A DNA stretch of 64,000 nucleotides, from NCBI GenBank assembly GCA_003169835.1, contig PNAI01000050.1, forward strand, positions 1 to 64,000, written 5' to 3'. A program made the translations under genes and the position numbers. Source of the DNA: Hyphomicrobiales bacterium. GTDB taxonomy: Bacteria > Pseudomonadota > Alphaproteobacteria > Rhizobiales > Xanthobacteraceae. Under the pieces are notes generated by a model that made no database searches, had not been told where the DNA came from, and saw only the letters and a program-made list of their open reading frames with translations. Position 1 is the first letter of the stretch, and every line of letters starts with the position of its first letter. Positions 1 to 8,615 of the stretch are shown here, in pieces.

Positions 1-1585
1 CGACGCCGGCGATGTGGCCCGAGCCCGCGAGCACGAACTTCACCGGTGCGCCAAAGAACCTGCTGCCGAGGAACACCGATTTCGCCGGCGCGATATGGTC
101 CTCGCGGGTGGCGAGATTGTAGATCGGGATGTTCACCTTGCCGAGGTCGATCCGCACATTGCCGACCGTCATCAATCCCTTCGAGAGCTTGTTTTCGAGG
201 TAGCAGTTGCGGAGATAAAACGAGTGGTTCGCCGCCGGCAGCCGCGTCGAATCCGAATTCCAGTACAGGAGGTCGAACGGGAAGGGCGACCTGCCGCGCA
301 AATAGTTGTTCACGACATAAGGCCAGACGAGATCGTTCGCCCTGAGCATGTTGAAGGCGGTCGCCATCTTGGCGGCGTCGAGATAGCCGACCTCCTTCAT
401 GCGCCGTTCGATGCCGGCGATTTGGTCCTCGTCGACGAATACCTTGAGGTCGCCGGCATGGGTGAAATCGATCTGGGTGGTGAGGAGCGTCCCGCTCTTG
501 ATGCGATCGTCCGCTTTCGCCGCCATGTAGCCGAGCGTGGTCGCGAGCAACGTGCCACCGACGCAATAGCCGACCGCGTGCGCACGCTGCTCGCCGGTCG
601 CGTCCTCGATCCGGTCGAGCGCCGACAGAATGCCGTCGCGCATGTAATCCTCGAAGCTTTTTTCCGCGAGGCGCCCGTCGGGATTGACCCAAGAAATCAC
701 GAACACGGTCAGGCCCTGATCGACCATCCACTTGACCAGGGATTTCTCCGGCGTGAGATCCAAGACATAGAACTTGTTGATCCAGGGCGGCACGATCAGG
801 ACCGGGATCGAGAACACGGTCTCGGTCGCGGGCGCGTATTGGATCAGTTGAATGAGATCGTTCTCGTAGATCACTTTGCCGGGACTGAGCGCGAGGTTCT
901 TGCCGACCTCGAATTTGGAGGCGTCCGACTGACGGATTTTCAGCTCGCCGCCGCCCGCCTCGATGTCTTCGGTCAGCATCTTCATGCCGCGCACGAGATT
1001 GTCGGCGTTCGACGAAAGCGTCTCGCGGAAGAGTTCGGGGTTCGTCAGCACGAAGTTCGAGGGCGAGATCGCGCCGGCGAGCTGGCGTACGTAAAAGTCG
1101 GCCTTGTGCTTGGTGTGATCGTTCAGGCTCTCGGCATCGCGGACCATCCGCTCGGCCCAATTCGCGGTGATGAGATAGGCCTGCTTCATCGTGTCGAAGA
1201 AAGGGTTCGCCGACCAATCGGGATGAATGAATCGCTTGTCCTTGTCGCCGGGCGTTGCGATCGGCGTCGATTCCTCACCGGAGAGCCGCCGCATGGTCTG
1301 CGCCCACAGCTCCATGTAGCCCTTCATCAGGCTCGATTGCGCTTCGAGCGTGCGCTTTGGATCGGACATCCAGTATTCGGCGACTTGGCCCAGCGTCTTC
1401 ACCACGTCGGTGATTTCGCCCACCATGTCGTCGCGATTTTCGCCGGCCTCGCGCGGCTTCAAATAGGCGGCCATCGCCTTGCCGCCCTGCTCGATCAATT
1501 GGGCAATGTTCTTCGCGAGCTGATCGGCGTCGATCGCGCCCGGGACGGGGTCCAAATCTTTCTGGTCCATGTCCTTGCGGTCCAT
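1..1585 (-). CDS. phaC: class I poly(3-hydroxyalkanoate) synthase, C-terminus cut by window edge
   Basis: PhaC polymerises (R)-3-hydroxyacyl-CoA into PHA storage granules in the cytoplasm. About 528 codons are present; class I enzymes are near 590 residues, so the last 60-70 lie beyond position 1. The start ATG at 1585 follows the ribosome-binding sequence AGGGAGG. An N-terminal PhaC_N region is followed by an alpha/beta-hydrolase fold with the lipase-like box GYCVGG, whose Cys, at about residue 341, is the family nucleophile. The stretch [20 protein letters not shown] and a later AGSGHIAGV carry the conserved C-terminal region with the catalytic His. The family and the direction are clear. 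The long plus-strand reading frame over the same bases is a shadow. Confidence 0.95.
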   Translation of the reverse strand, partial: MDRKDMDQKDLDPVPGAIDADQLAKNIAQLIEQGGKAMAAYLKPREAGENRDDMVGEITDVVKTLGQVAEYWMSDPKRTLEAQSSLMKGYMELWAQTMRRLSGEESTPIATPGDKDKRFIHPDWSANPFFDTMKQAYLITANWAERMVRDAESLNDHTKHKADFYVRQLAGAISPSNFVLTNPELFRETLSSNADNLVRGMKMLTEDIEAGGGELKIRQSDASKFEVGKNLALSPGKVIYENDLIQLIQYAPATETVFSIPVLIVPPWINKFYVLDLTPEKSLVKWMVDQGLTVFVISWVNPDGRLAEKSFEDYMRDGILSALDRIEDATGEQRAHAVGYCVGGTLLATTLGYMAAKADDRIKSGTLLTTQIDFTHAGDLKVFVDEDQIAGIERRMKEVGYLDAAKMATAFNMLRANDLVWPYVVNNYLRGRSPFPFDLLYWNSDSTRLPAANHSFYLRNCYLENKLSKGLMTVGNVRIDLGKVNIPIYNLATREDHIAPAKSVFLGSRFFGAPVKFVLAGSGHIAGV

Positions 1586-1715
1586 CGGTCCTCCCTTGAC
1601 GCCGGAACTTAACCTTCGTTCTTGCCGGCACTCGTCCGCTGACCGCGCTTCCGCCATAATATGCGCCGAAACAGCCCTAAACCAAAGGCTTAGGTGGGGT
1701 CGAAAGGGAATCCGC

Positions 1716-2024
1716 GTGCGCGATTTTTTGCTTCGCAAAATGCCGGGAATGCAGGCTCCTTTGGCCCTCGTCTTGGGCGCGTTTCTCGCCCTTTTGTTGG
1801 CGGGCTGCGCCGGCGAGGTGCCGGTGCCCTTCCTCAATGCCGCACTGCCGCCCGCGCCCCCCGGCCCCGCGCCCGACTACCCCTCGATCGCACCGCCGGT
1901 GGTGGAGGGGACCCGCATCCCGGTCATGACCCAGGCCGAGCGGGAGGCCATGGAGGCCCAGCTCAAGAAGCTGGTCTCGGACCGCGAAGGCTCGGTCAAA
2001 AAGACGATCGATAAGAGCAATTAA
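1716..2024 (+). CDS. small proline-rich lipoprotein
   Basis: A predicted lipoprotein of about 102 residues with no recognised function. I chose the GTG at 1716 because GAAAGGGA lies six bases upstream. It gives a basic N-terminus (RDFLLRKM), a hydrophobic stretch and a lipobox LLAGC, so signal peptidase II cleavage is likely. ATG 1740 is an alternative that keeps the lipobox. The mature part is rich in Pro and Ala ([12 protein letters not shown]), followed by a short charged helix ([20 protein letters not shown]). It is divergent from phaC and 86 bp ahead of the aminotransferase. Similar small lipoproteins often precede the hom region in this order of bacteria; that is background knowledge, not a search. 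Confidence 0.75.
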   Translation: MRDFLLRKMPGMQAPLALVLGAFLALLLAGCAGEVPVPFLNAALPPAPPGPAPDYPSIAPPVVEGTRIPVMTQAEREAMEAQLKKLVSDREGSVKKTIDKSN

Positions 2025-2110
2025 TAGAAAAGATGGCGCTAAAGGCTTACCGTGTCATCGTGAAGTGCTAAAACGCTCGCGGTTTCGCTGATTGCCCCGA
2101 GGCATATGAG

Positions 2111-3331
2111 ATGGCCCCCGATTTTCACCGCATCCGGCGCCTGCCGCCCTACGTTTTCGAGGGCGTGAACCGCGTCAAAGCCGCCGCGCGCAACCAGGGC
2201 GATGACATCATTGACCTCGGTATGGGCAATCCGGATCTGCCGGCGCCCTTGCACGTCGTCGAGAAGCTGAAAGAGACGATCGGCAGGCCGCACACCGATC
2301 GCTACTCCTCCTCGAAGGGAATTCCCGGGCTGCGCAAGGCGCAAGCCGCCTATTACGGCCGCCGCTTCGGCGTGAAGCTCGATCCCGAGACGCAGATTTG
2401 CGTGACGCTCGGCTCCAAGGAAGGCTTCGCCAACATGGCGCAGGCGATCACCGCGCCCGGCGACCTCGTACTGGTGCCCAATCCGAGCTATCCGATCCAT
2501 GCGTTCGGCTTTCTCATGGCCGGCGGCGTCATCCGCTCGGTGCCGAGCGAGCCGGGGCCGGACTTTTTCTATTCGCTCGAGCGCGCGGTCATCCATTCGA
2601 TCCCGCGGCCGATCGCGCTGATCGTCTGCTACCCCTCGAACCCGACCGCCTGCGTCGCCGACCTCGACTTCTATCGCGACGTTGTCACGTTTGCGAAGAA
2701 GCATGAGCTGCTGGTGCTGTCAGACCTTGCCTATGCCGAGGTCTATTTCGACAACGATCCGCCGCCCTCGATCCTGCAAGTGCCGGGCGCGATGGATGTG
2801 GCGGTCGAGTTTACGTCGATGTCGAAGACATTCTCGATGCCCGGTTGGCGCGTCGGCTTCGCCGTCGGCAACGAGCGGCTGATCTCGGCTCTCACCCGCG
2901 TCAAATCCTATCTCGACTACGGCGCCTTCACGCCGGTGCAGGTGGCGGCGACCGCCGCGCTGAACGGGCCGGAGGATTGCATCGTTGAGATGCGCGCGAC
3001 CTATAAGCGCCGCCGCGATGCGTTGGTCGACAGCTTCTCCCGCGCCGGCTGGCCGATTCCGGCGCCGAAGGCCTCGATGTTCGCTTGGGCGCCGATGCCC
3101 CAGCGGTTTCAATCGCTCGGCAGCTTGGAGTTCTCGAAGTTGCTGGTGGAAAACGCAGGCATCGCCGTTTCGCCCGGCGTCGGCTTCGGCGAGCACGGCG
3201 AGGGCTTCGTCCGCATCGCGCTCGTGGAGAACGAGCAGCGCATCCGCCAGGCTGCGCGCAACTTGCGCCGCTTCCTCGACTCGGCCGATAAGCTCCTCCA
3301 CAACGTCGTCCCGCTGCAAGCGCGGCGATAG
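2111..3331 (+). CDS. AlaC-like PLP-dependent aminotransferase (class I/II)
   Basis: A 406-residue fold-type I aminotransferase. The PLP lysine is K239 in SMSKTFSMPGWRVGF; the cofactor-ring Asp/Tyr region is LVLSDLAYAEVYFD. The start region RIRRLPPYVF and the motif DLGMGNPDLP match the AlaC / LL-diaminopimelate aminotransferase-like group, which in E. coli transaminates pyruvate to alanine. It ends 28 bp before hom and probably shares its transcript. Linkage to hom suggests amino-acid biosynthesis, with alanine or an aspartate-family acceptor as substrate. The exact substrate cannot be decided from sequence. Confidence 0.9.
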   Translation: MAPDFHRIRRLPPYVFEGVNRVKAAARNQGDDIIDLGMGNPDLPAPLHVVEKLKETIGRPHTDRYSSSKGIPGLRKAQAAYYGRRFGVKLDPETQICVTLGSKEGFANMAQAITAPGDLVLVPNPSYPIHAFGFLMAGGVIRSVPSEPGPDFFYSLERAVIHSIPRPIALIVCYPSNPTACVADLDFYRDVVTFAKKHELLVLSDLAYAEVYFDNDPPPSILQVPGAMDVAVEFTSMSKTFSMPGWRVGFAVGNERLISALTRVKSYLDYGAFTPVQVAATAALNGPEDCIVEMRATYKRRRDALVDSFSRAGWPIPAPKASMFAWAPMPQRFQSLGSLEFSKLLVENAGIAVSPGVGFGEHGEGFVRIALVENEQRIRQAARNLRRFLDSADKLLHNVVPLQARR

Positions 3332-3359
3332 CCCGCGCGCATTTTTCGGTCACGCGATC

Positions 3360-4682
3360 ATGGTCGAGCCGCTCAAGCTGGGTCTCGCCGGCCTCGGAAC
3401 GGTCGGCTCGGCGGTGGTGCGCATGCTGCACCGCTCGCGCGCGGAGCTTGAAACCCGCGCCGGCCGGCCGATCGAGCTTGCCGCCTACGCCTCGAAGGAT
3501 CCGCCCAAGGACAACACGATCGACCTCTCGAGCCTTCGCAAGCTCGCCGATCCCATTGTGCTTGCGCGCGATCCCGGCATCGACATTTTCATCGAATTGA
3601 TGGGCGGCGAGGGCGATCCGGCCAAGAGCGCGATCGAGGCGGCGTTTGGCGCGGGCAAAGGCGTCGTTACCGCGAACAAAGCGTTGATCGCGAAGCACGG
3701 CGTTCGGCTGGCGAAATTCGCCGAGGAAAAGCATGCGCCGTTTTCCTTCGAGGCCGCGGTCGCCGGCGGCATTCCGATCGTGAAGACCTTGCGCGAGGGT
3801 CTGGGCGGTGCCCGCATCTCGCGCGTCTATGGAATTCTCAACGGCACCTGCAACTATATTCTCACGCGGATGGAGAAGGAAGGACGCTCCTTCGCCGATT
3901 GCCTGAAGGAAGCGCAAAAGCTCGGCTATGCCGAGGCGGACCCGTCCTTCGACATCGGCGGCTTCGACACCGCCCACAAGATCGCGATCCTGACGAGCCT
4001 CGCCTTTGGCACCGAAATCGATGCCGACGCCATCCACATCGAGGGCATCGAACAGGTTTCGCTCGCCGATTTGGAAGCGGCCGACGAGCTCGGCTATCGC
4101 GTCAAGCTCCTGGGTGTGGCGCAACGCACCGAGACCGGCATCGAGCAACGCGTGCATCCGACCATGGTGCCAAAGGGCTCGGTCATCGCCGAGATCGACG
4201 GCGTATTGAACGCGGTCGCGGTCGATTCCGACATGATGGGGCTCACCCTCGTCGGCCCCGGCGCGGGGGGCGATGCCACCTCATCGGCGGTGGTCGCCGA
4301 CATCGTCGATCTTGCCGCCGGCCGCAAGGTGTTTCCGTTCGGCCGCCCGGTCGCCAAGCTCGGTAAGCTCTCGCGCGCGCCGATGCAGCGCCATGAAGGC
4401 GGCTACTACATCCGGCTCGCGGCGCTCGACCGGCCAGGGACCGCCGCGACCATCGCGCGGCGCATGGCCGATGAGAACATCTCGCTCGAATCGATCATGC
4501 AGCGGCGCAAGAAATCGCGCCCGCATGGCGGCGACGACCCGAAGAGCGCCGCGGCACCCGCCTCGGTTGTGCTCATCACCTATGCGACGAGCGAGGACGC
4601 GGTGCGCCGTGCGCTTGCCGCGATCGAGAAGGAAGGCGTGCTCGCCGAGCGGCCGCAGGTGATCCGCATTGAAAAAAGCTGA
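3360..4682 (+). CDS. hom: homoserine dehydrogenase
   Basis: Converts aspartate semialdehyde to homoserine, the branch point to threonine and methionine. It has 440 residues from ATG 3360. The N-terminal Rossmann motif GLAGLGTVGSAV is followed by the catalytic core with KGVVTANKALIAKHG, NGTCNYILT and the family signature around ADPSFDIGGFDTAHK. A C-terminal ACT domain starts at RLAALDRPGTAATIARRMAD, as in threonine-sensitive monofunctional enzymes, so feedback control is likely. Next to the aminotransferase and followed by glpX and recJ, an order common in Bradyrhizobium relatives. No independent terminator is seen; a palindromic element follows directly. Confidence 0.96.
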   Translation: MVEPLKLGLAGLGTVGSAVVRMLHRSRAELETRAGRPIELAAYASKDPPKDNTIDLSSLRKLADPIVLARDPGIDIFIELMGGEGDPAKSAIEAAFGAGKGVVTANKALIAKHGVRLAKFAEEKHAPFSFEAAVAGGIPIVKTLREGLGGARISRVYGILNGTCNYILTRMEKEGRSFADCLKEAQKLGYAEADPSFDIGGFDTAHKIAILTSLAFGTEIDADAIHIEGIEQVSLADLEAADELGYRVKLLGVAQRTETGIEQRVHPTMVPKGSVIAEIDGVLNAVAVDSDMMGLTLVGPGAGGDATSSAVVADIVDLAAGRKVFPFGRPVAKLGKLSRAPMQRHEGGYYIRLAALDRPGTAATIARRMADENISLESIMQRRKKSRPHGGDDPKSAAAPASVVLITYATSEDAVRRALAAIEKEGVLAERPQVIRIEKS

Positions 4683-4714
4683 TATGATTTGCAATACTAT
4701 CGTCTTGGAACTCT

Positions 4715-4877
4715 GTCATCCTTCGAGGCTCACGCGCAAGTCGGCTATAGCCGACTTGCGCGTTATGCACCGATCTCGGGCGAGCCCGAGATCGGTGCTT
4801 GCACCTCGGGATGACGAAATTGGAATCGTCTCGTCATCCTGAGGTGCCCGCGCGAAAGCACGGGCCTCGAAGGATGA
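4715..4877. repeat. 163-bp nested palindromic (MITE/REP-like) intergenic element
   Basis: The ends are an exact 14-bp inverted repeat, TCATCCTTCGAGGC at 4716-4729 and its complement at 4864-4877. Inside lie a perfect 30-nt palindrome (4733-4762), a 15-bp stem with a 2-nt loop (4767-4781/4784-4798), and a near-perfect stem GCACCTCGGGATGACGA (4801-4817) pairing with 4831-4847. The whole element can fold into a cruciform with side arms. Elements with CATCCTTCGAGG ends are abundant between genes in Bradyrhizobium-like genomes (recalled knowledge). It separates hom from glpX and may end or stabilise the hom mRNA. Confidence 0.85.
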
Positions 4878-4911
4878 AAGGAATTTTACGAAAATGTCCG
4901 GGGAAGACCGA

Positions 4912-5907
4912 ATGTCCACGTCGATTACCGTCCAGCCGAGCCTTGCGATAGAGCGAGTTCTCACGATCGAAATCGTGCGCGTCACCGAGCGCGCGGCGGT
5001 CGCGGCGGCGCGCCTGCGCGGGCGCGGCCATGAGAAAGCGGCCGACCAGGCAGCGGTCGACGCCATGCGCCGCGAGCTGAATAATCTTCCGATCGACGGC
5101 ACCGTGGTGATCGGGGAGGGTGAGATGGACGAGGCGCCGATGCTGTTCATCGGCGAGAAAGTCGGTAATAAGTCCGGCCCCAAGGTCGACATCGCCGTCG
5201 ATCCGCTTGAGGGAACGACGCTTTGCGCCAAGAACATGCCCGGCGCGATTGCGACCCTCGCGATGGCGGAGTCGGGGACACTCCTTCATGCGCCCGATGT
5301 CTATATGGACAAGATCGCCATCGGTCCGGGCTATCCGAAAGGCACGATCGATCTCGATGCGCCTGCCGACGAGAACATCCGGAATCTCGCCAAGGCCAAA
5401 GGCGTCAAGCCGGAGAACATCACCGCCATACTTCTCGACCGCCCACGCCATGCCGACATCATCGCGGCGGTGCGCAAGACCGGCGCCGCGGTGAGCCTTA
5501 TCACCGACGGTGATGTGGCTGGAGTAATCCACTGCGCCGAAATGCGGACCGGCATCGACATCTATCTCGGCATTGGCGGCGCGCCCGAAGGCGTGCTGGC
5601 GGCAGCCGCGCTGCGCTGTATTGGCGGTCAAATGCAGTGCCGGCTCTTGCTCGACACCGAAGAAAAGCGCGAGCGCTCTCGGAAAATGGGCATCAAGGAT
5701 CCGAGAAAGAAATATGAGATCGAGGACATGGTTCGAGGCGACTGCCTGTTCGCCGCCACCGGCGTCACCACCGGTGCCATGCTAAGCGGCGTGAGGTTTG
5801 CCAAGGACATGATCGAAACCGAAACCGTAGTCATGCGCTCGATCACGGGCACGGTGCGCTGGATCAAGGCCGAGCACCGCCAGTTCGAAAAATTCCATTT
5901 GGATTAA
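4912..5907 (+). CDS. glpX: class II fructose-1,6-bisphosphatase
   Basis: Hydrolyses fructose-1,6-bisphosphate in gluconeogenesis or the Calvin cycle. It has 331 residues if started at ATG 4912, which has GGGAAG five bases upstream and gives the N-terminus MSTSITVQ expected for rhizobial homologues. An in-frame ATG at 4894 would add six residues. GlpX signatures are VIGEGEMDEAPML and the metal/phosphate motif DPLEGTTLCA; ITDGDVAG and IGGAPEG also fit. It sits between hom and recJ, just downstream of the palindromic element whose right end lies 34 bp before the chosen start. Confidence 0.95.
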   Translation: MSTSITVQPSLAIERVLTIEIVRVTERAAVAAARLRGRGHEKAADQAAVDAMRRELNNLPIDGTVVIGEGEMDEAPMLFIGEKVGNKSGPKVDIAVDPLEGTTLCAKNMPGAIATLAMAESGTLLHAPDVYMDKIAIGPGYPKGTIDLDAPADENIRNLAKAKGVKPENITAILLDRPRHADIIAAVRKTGAAVSLITDGDVAGVIHCAEMRTGIDIYLGIGGAPEGVLAAAALRCIGGQMQCRLLLDTEEKRERSRKMGIKDPRKKYEIEDMVRGDCLFAATGVTTGAMLSGVRFAKDMIETETVVMRSITGTVRWIKAEHRQFEKFHLD

Positions 5908-6103
5908 ACGCCTAGACGCAGCACCAGGTTGCGATCTAATGCCTTGCTGTTGTCGCAATCGATGATAAAATTAATTTGATCAGTTTTGCGGGGTTGCGCC
6001 GACAGAGCGCGGTTTGCGAAACCGGAGCTGACATCTACTATCTCACCTTCTATATCTCCGGACATCCAAATCGTGGCAATCGCCACTCACTCAGGGAGGA
6101 GTT

Positions 6104-6568
6104 ATGCTTAAGCGTACGTTGAAAATTTTGACAGTAGCGGCGATCGGCGCCGTAATTGCAGCAAGCTCGGCAGGCGCAGCCGAACGTGCAACCAAAGACG
6201 AGGCCATGGCAATGGTGAAGAAGGCGGTCGCCGCCATCAAGGCGAATGGCGACAAGGCCTATGCCGATTTCACCAAGAAGGGCGGACCGTTCACCGATCG
6301 CGATCTCTACATCGTTGTCTACAAAACCGATGGTGTTGTGCTTGCCCATGGCCAAAATGAAACATTGGTCGGCAAAAACCTATCGGACGCGAAAGACCCC
6401 GACGGCAAGCCGTTCGTACAGGAGCGTATTGACCTTGCGAAAAAGGGCCAGCCGTTCTGGCAGGACTACAAGTTCATGGACCCGCTGACCAAGAAGCCCG
6501 AGCCGAAGGAAATGTATTGCGAACCGCTGAACGACACGGCGGTCTGCGGCGGAGTCTATAAGCTCTGA
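6104..6568 (+). CDS. secreted single Cache-domain protein
   Basis: A 154-residue protein with a Sec signal peptide (residues 1-26, ending SSAGAAE) and one Cache_2-type small-molecule-binding domain: KDEAMAMVKKAV, DKAYADFTKKGGPF, DLYIVVYKTDGVVLAHG, and LVGKNLSDAKDPDG followed by FWQDYKFMDPLTKK. Cache domains normally sit outside the membrane on chemoreceptors or kinases; this one has no transmembrane or signalling output and should be a free periplasmic binder. GGAGGAG (6095-6101) gives good start support. It ends in a clear intrinsic terminator. A related secreted Cache protein lies at 45570-46091. The ligand is unknown. Confidence 0.85.
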   Translation: MLKRTLKILTVAAIGAVIAASSAGAAERATKDEAMAMVKKAVAAIKANGDKAYADFTKKGGPFTDRDLYIVVYKTDGVVLAHGQNETLVGKNLSDAKDPDGKPFVQERIDLAKKGQPFWQDYKFMDPLTKKPEPKEMYCEPLNDTAVCGGVYKL

Positions 6569-6601
6569 TCGTCCAACACTTAATTAGTCTACTCAATCGC
6601 A

Positions 6602-6643
6602 CGGGCGGCAAAGCGTGATGGCTTTGCCGCCCGCGTTGCTTTT
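6602..6643 (+). terminator. rho-independent terminator after the Cache gene
   Basis: A perfect 13-bp GC-rich stem (CGGGCGGCAAAGC, 6602-6614; complement 6621-6633) with a 6-nt loop, followed by CGTTGCTTTT. It lies 33 bp after the Cache stop codon. Confidence 0.85.
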
Positions 6644-6715
6644 GGAGCGCTCGACAGAGCGTAAGGAATTCCGGCATGATGTCGAATTCTCGAAACGAGA
6701 ATCGTGGCGCGCATC

Positions 6716-8554
6716 ATGACGTTCGCACTGGCAACAGCGCCAAAAGCGGCAACGCGGCTTTTCCTCGACGTGGAGCGTTCCGTGCGCGGCCGCGCCTGGC
6801 GCGACCGGCTTGACGAGCGCGGCGCCGGCCGCGCGCTGGCGATTGCGCAAGCCCACGACATTCCGGAGTTACTGGCCCGCATCCTCGCCGGCCGTGACGT
6901 TGAGGTCGACGAAGTCGAGGGATATCTCGATCCGACCCTTAAGCGGCTCATGCCCGATCCGCATGTCGTCACGGCGATGGCGGAAGCGGCGGTGCGCCTT
7001 GCCGAAGCAGCGATGCGCGGCGAGAGCATCGCGATCTTCGGCGACTACGACGTCGATGGCGCGACTTCCTCCGCGTTGCTCGCGCGCTTTCTGCGTGCTT
7101 GCGGACTTGATCCGATGGTCCACATTCCCGACCGTATCTTCGAAGGCTACGGCCCAAACGTCGAAGCGATCCGCACACTCGCCGAGCGCGGCGCCAAGCT
7201 GCTCGTCACCGTCGATTGCGGCACCACCAGCCACGAGCCGCTCGCCGAAGCGCGCCGGCTCGGGCTTGATGTCATGGTCATCGACCATCATCAGGCCGAC
7301 GAGCGGCTGCCAGATGCGCTGGTCGTCAATCCCAACCGGCTCGATGACCTCTCGAAGCTTGGCCATCTCGCAGCAGTGGGACTAGTCTTTCTCACATTGG
7401 TTGCCGCAAACCGCGCACTGCGCGTCCGAGGCTTCTGGACCGATGCGCGGCCCGAGCCGGATCTGCTGGCGCTGCTCGACATCGTCGCGCTCGGCACGGT
7501 TGCCGATGTGGTCCCGCTCAAAGGTCTCAACCGTGCCTTCGTGGCCAAGGGCCTCATCGCCCTACGCCGGCGCGAGAATGTTGGCTTGACCGCGCTCATG
7601 GATGCAGCGCGGCTATCCGGCCCGCCGGAGGCCTGGCATCTCGGATTTCTGCTTGGCCCCCGCATCAATGCCGGCGGCCGCATCGGGCGCGCCGACCTCG
7701 GCGTACGGCTCTTGCTGGAAGATGATCCGACGGAAGCCGCGCGCATCGCAGCCGAGCTCGATCGTCTCAATCGCGAACGCCAGGTGATGGAACAGGCCAT
7801 GCTCGCCGAAGCGGAAGCCGAAGCGATGGCGGCGCTCGGACTGGAAGAGAAGGGCGCCGTCGTCATCACCGCCGCCGCAGGCTGGCATCCCGGCGTGGTC
7901 GGGCTGATCGCGGCGCGGCTCAAAGAGAGATATGGCCGGCCGGCTTTTGCAATTGCGCTCGAACCGGGCGGGCTTGGCACCGGCTCAGGTCGCTCGATCG
8001 CCGGTGTCGATCTTGGCCGGGTAGTGCGGCGCGCGGTTGCACAAGGATTGCTGCTTAAGGGTGGCGGCCACGCCATGGCGGCAGGCGTTACGCTTAGACA
8101 AGAATCGCTCGCCGCGTTTCGTGCGTTCCTCGAGGAGCAGTTGGCCGGCGCGGTCGAAACCGCTCGGCTTGATGAGGCGCTCCTGATCGACGGTGCGGTA
8201 AGCGCCGGCGGCGCCAATACGGCGTTGATCGCTGCGCTATCGCAAGCGGGACCCTACGGCGCCGGCAATCCGGAGCCGGTGATCGCGTTGCCATCGCATA
8301 CCATTGCCTATGCGGACGAGGTCGGCCAGGCACACGTCCGTGTGCGGTTCCGCTCCGGCGACGGCGCGATCATCAATGCGATTGCTTTTCGTGCACTCAA
8401 TCAGCCACTCGGCCAGGCTCTATTGCAATATCGCGGCCAGGCGGTGCATGCGGCAGGGTCCCTTGCGGTTGATCGTTGGAACGGCGCTGAGCGCGTCCAA
8501 CTTCGTCTGCTCGATATTGCGCCGGTCAATCCCATGCGCACGCGTAGCGATTAG
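6716..8554 (+). CDS. recJ: single-stranded-DNA-specific exonuclease RecJ
   Basis: 5'-3' ssDNA exonuclease of recombination and mismatch repair. It has about 612 residues. DHH phosphoesterase motifs are in order: FGDYDVDGATSS, VTVDCGTTS, VIDHHQADERLP. The DHHA1 part has GSGRSIAGVDL and GGGHAMAAG. A C-terminal OB-like region ends the protein. GTG 6704 is a possible earlier start; ATG 6716 fits the usual N-terminus better, and neither has a strong ribosome-binding site. It is convergent with the subtilase gene, whose stop lies 61 bp away. Confidence 0.95.
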   Translation: MTFALATAPKAATRLFLDVERSVRGRAWRDRLDERGAGRALAIAQAHDIPELLARILAGRDVEVDEVEGYLDPTLKRLMPDPHVVTAMAEAAVRLAEAAMRGESIAIFGDYDVDGATSSALLARFLRACGLDPMVHIPDRIFEGYGPNVEAIRTLAERGAKLLVTVDCGTTSHEPLAEARRLGLDVMVIDHHQADERLPDALVVNPNRLDDLSKLGHLAAVGLVFLTLVAANRALRVRGFWTDARPEPDLLALLDIVALGTVADVVPLKGLNRAFVAKGLIALRRRENVGLTALMDAARLSGPPEAWHLGFLLGPRINAGGRIGRADLGVRLLLEDDPTEAARIAAELDRLNRERQVMEQAMLAEAEAEAMAALGLEEKGAVVITAAAGWHPGVVGLIAARLKERYGRPAFAIALEPGGLGTGSGRSIAGVDLGRVVRRAVAQGLLLKGGGHAMAAGVTLRQESLAAFRAFLEEQLAGAVETARLDEALLIDGAVSAGGANTALIAALSQAGPYGAGNPEPVIALPSHTIAYADEVGQAHVRVRFRSGDGAIINAIAFRALNQPLGQALLQYRGQAVHAAGSLAVDRWNGAERVQLRLLDIAPVNPMRTRSD

Positions 8555-8615
8555 TATCCGGTGACGCGCAAGAAAATCCCAGTGGATACAAGCCGCCTGA
8601 CGGCCCTTCGAACGA

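Noticed and set aside
14-1612. Long plus-strand open frame opposite phaC
   Set aside because: It is the antisense shadow of phaC; composition is Arg/His-rich and no family pattern is present, while the minus strand gives a clear PHA synthase.
4700-4880. Small open frames inside the hom-glpX spacer
   Set aside because: They are translations of the palindromic element, with no ribosome-binding site and no coding character.
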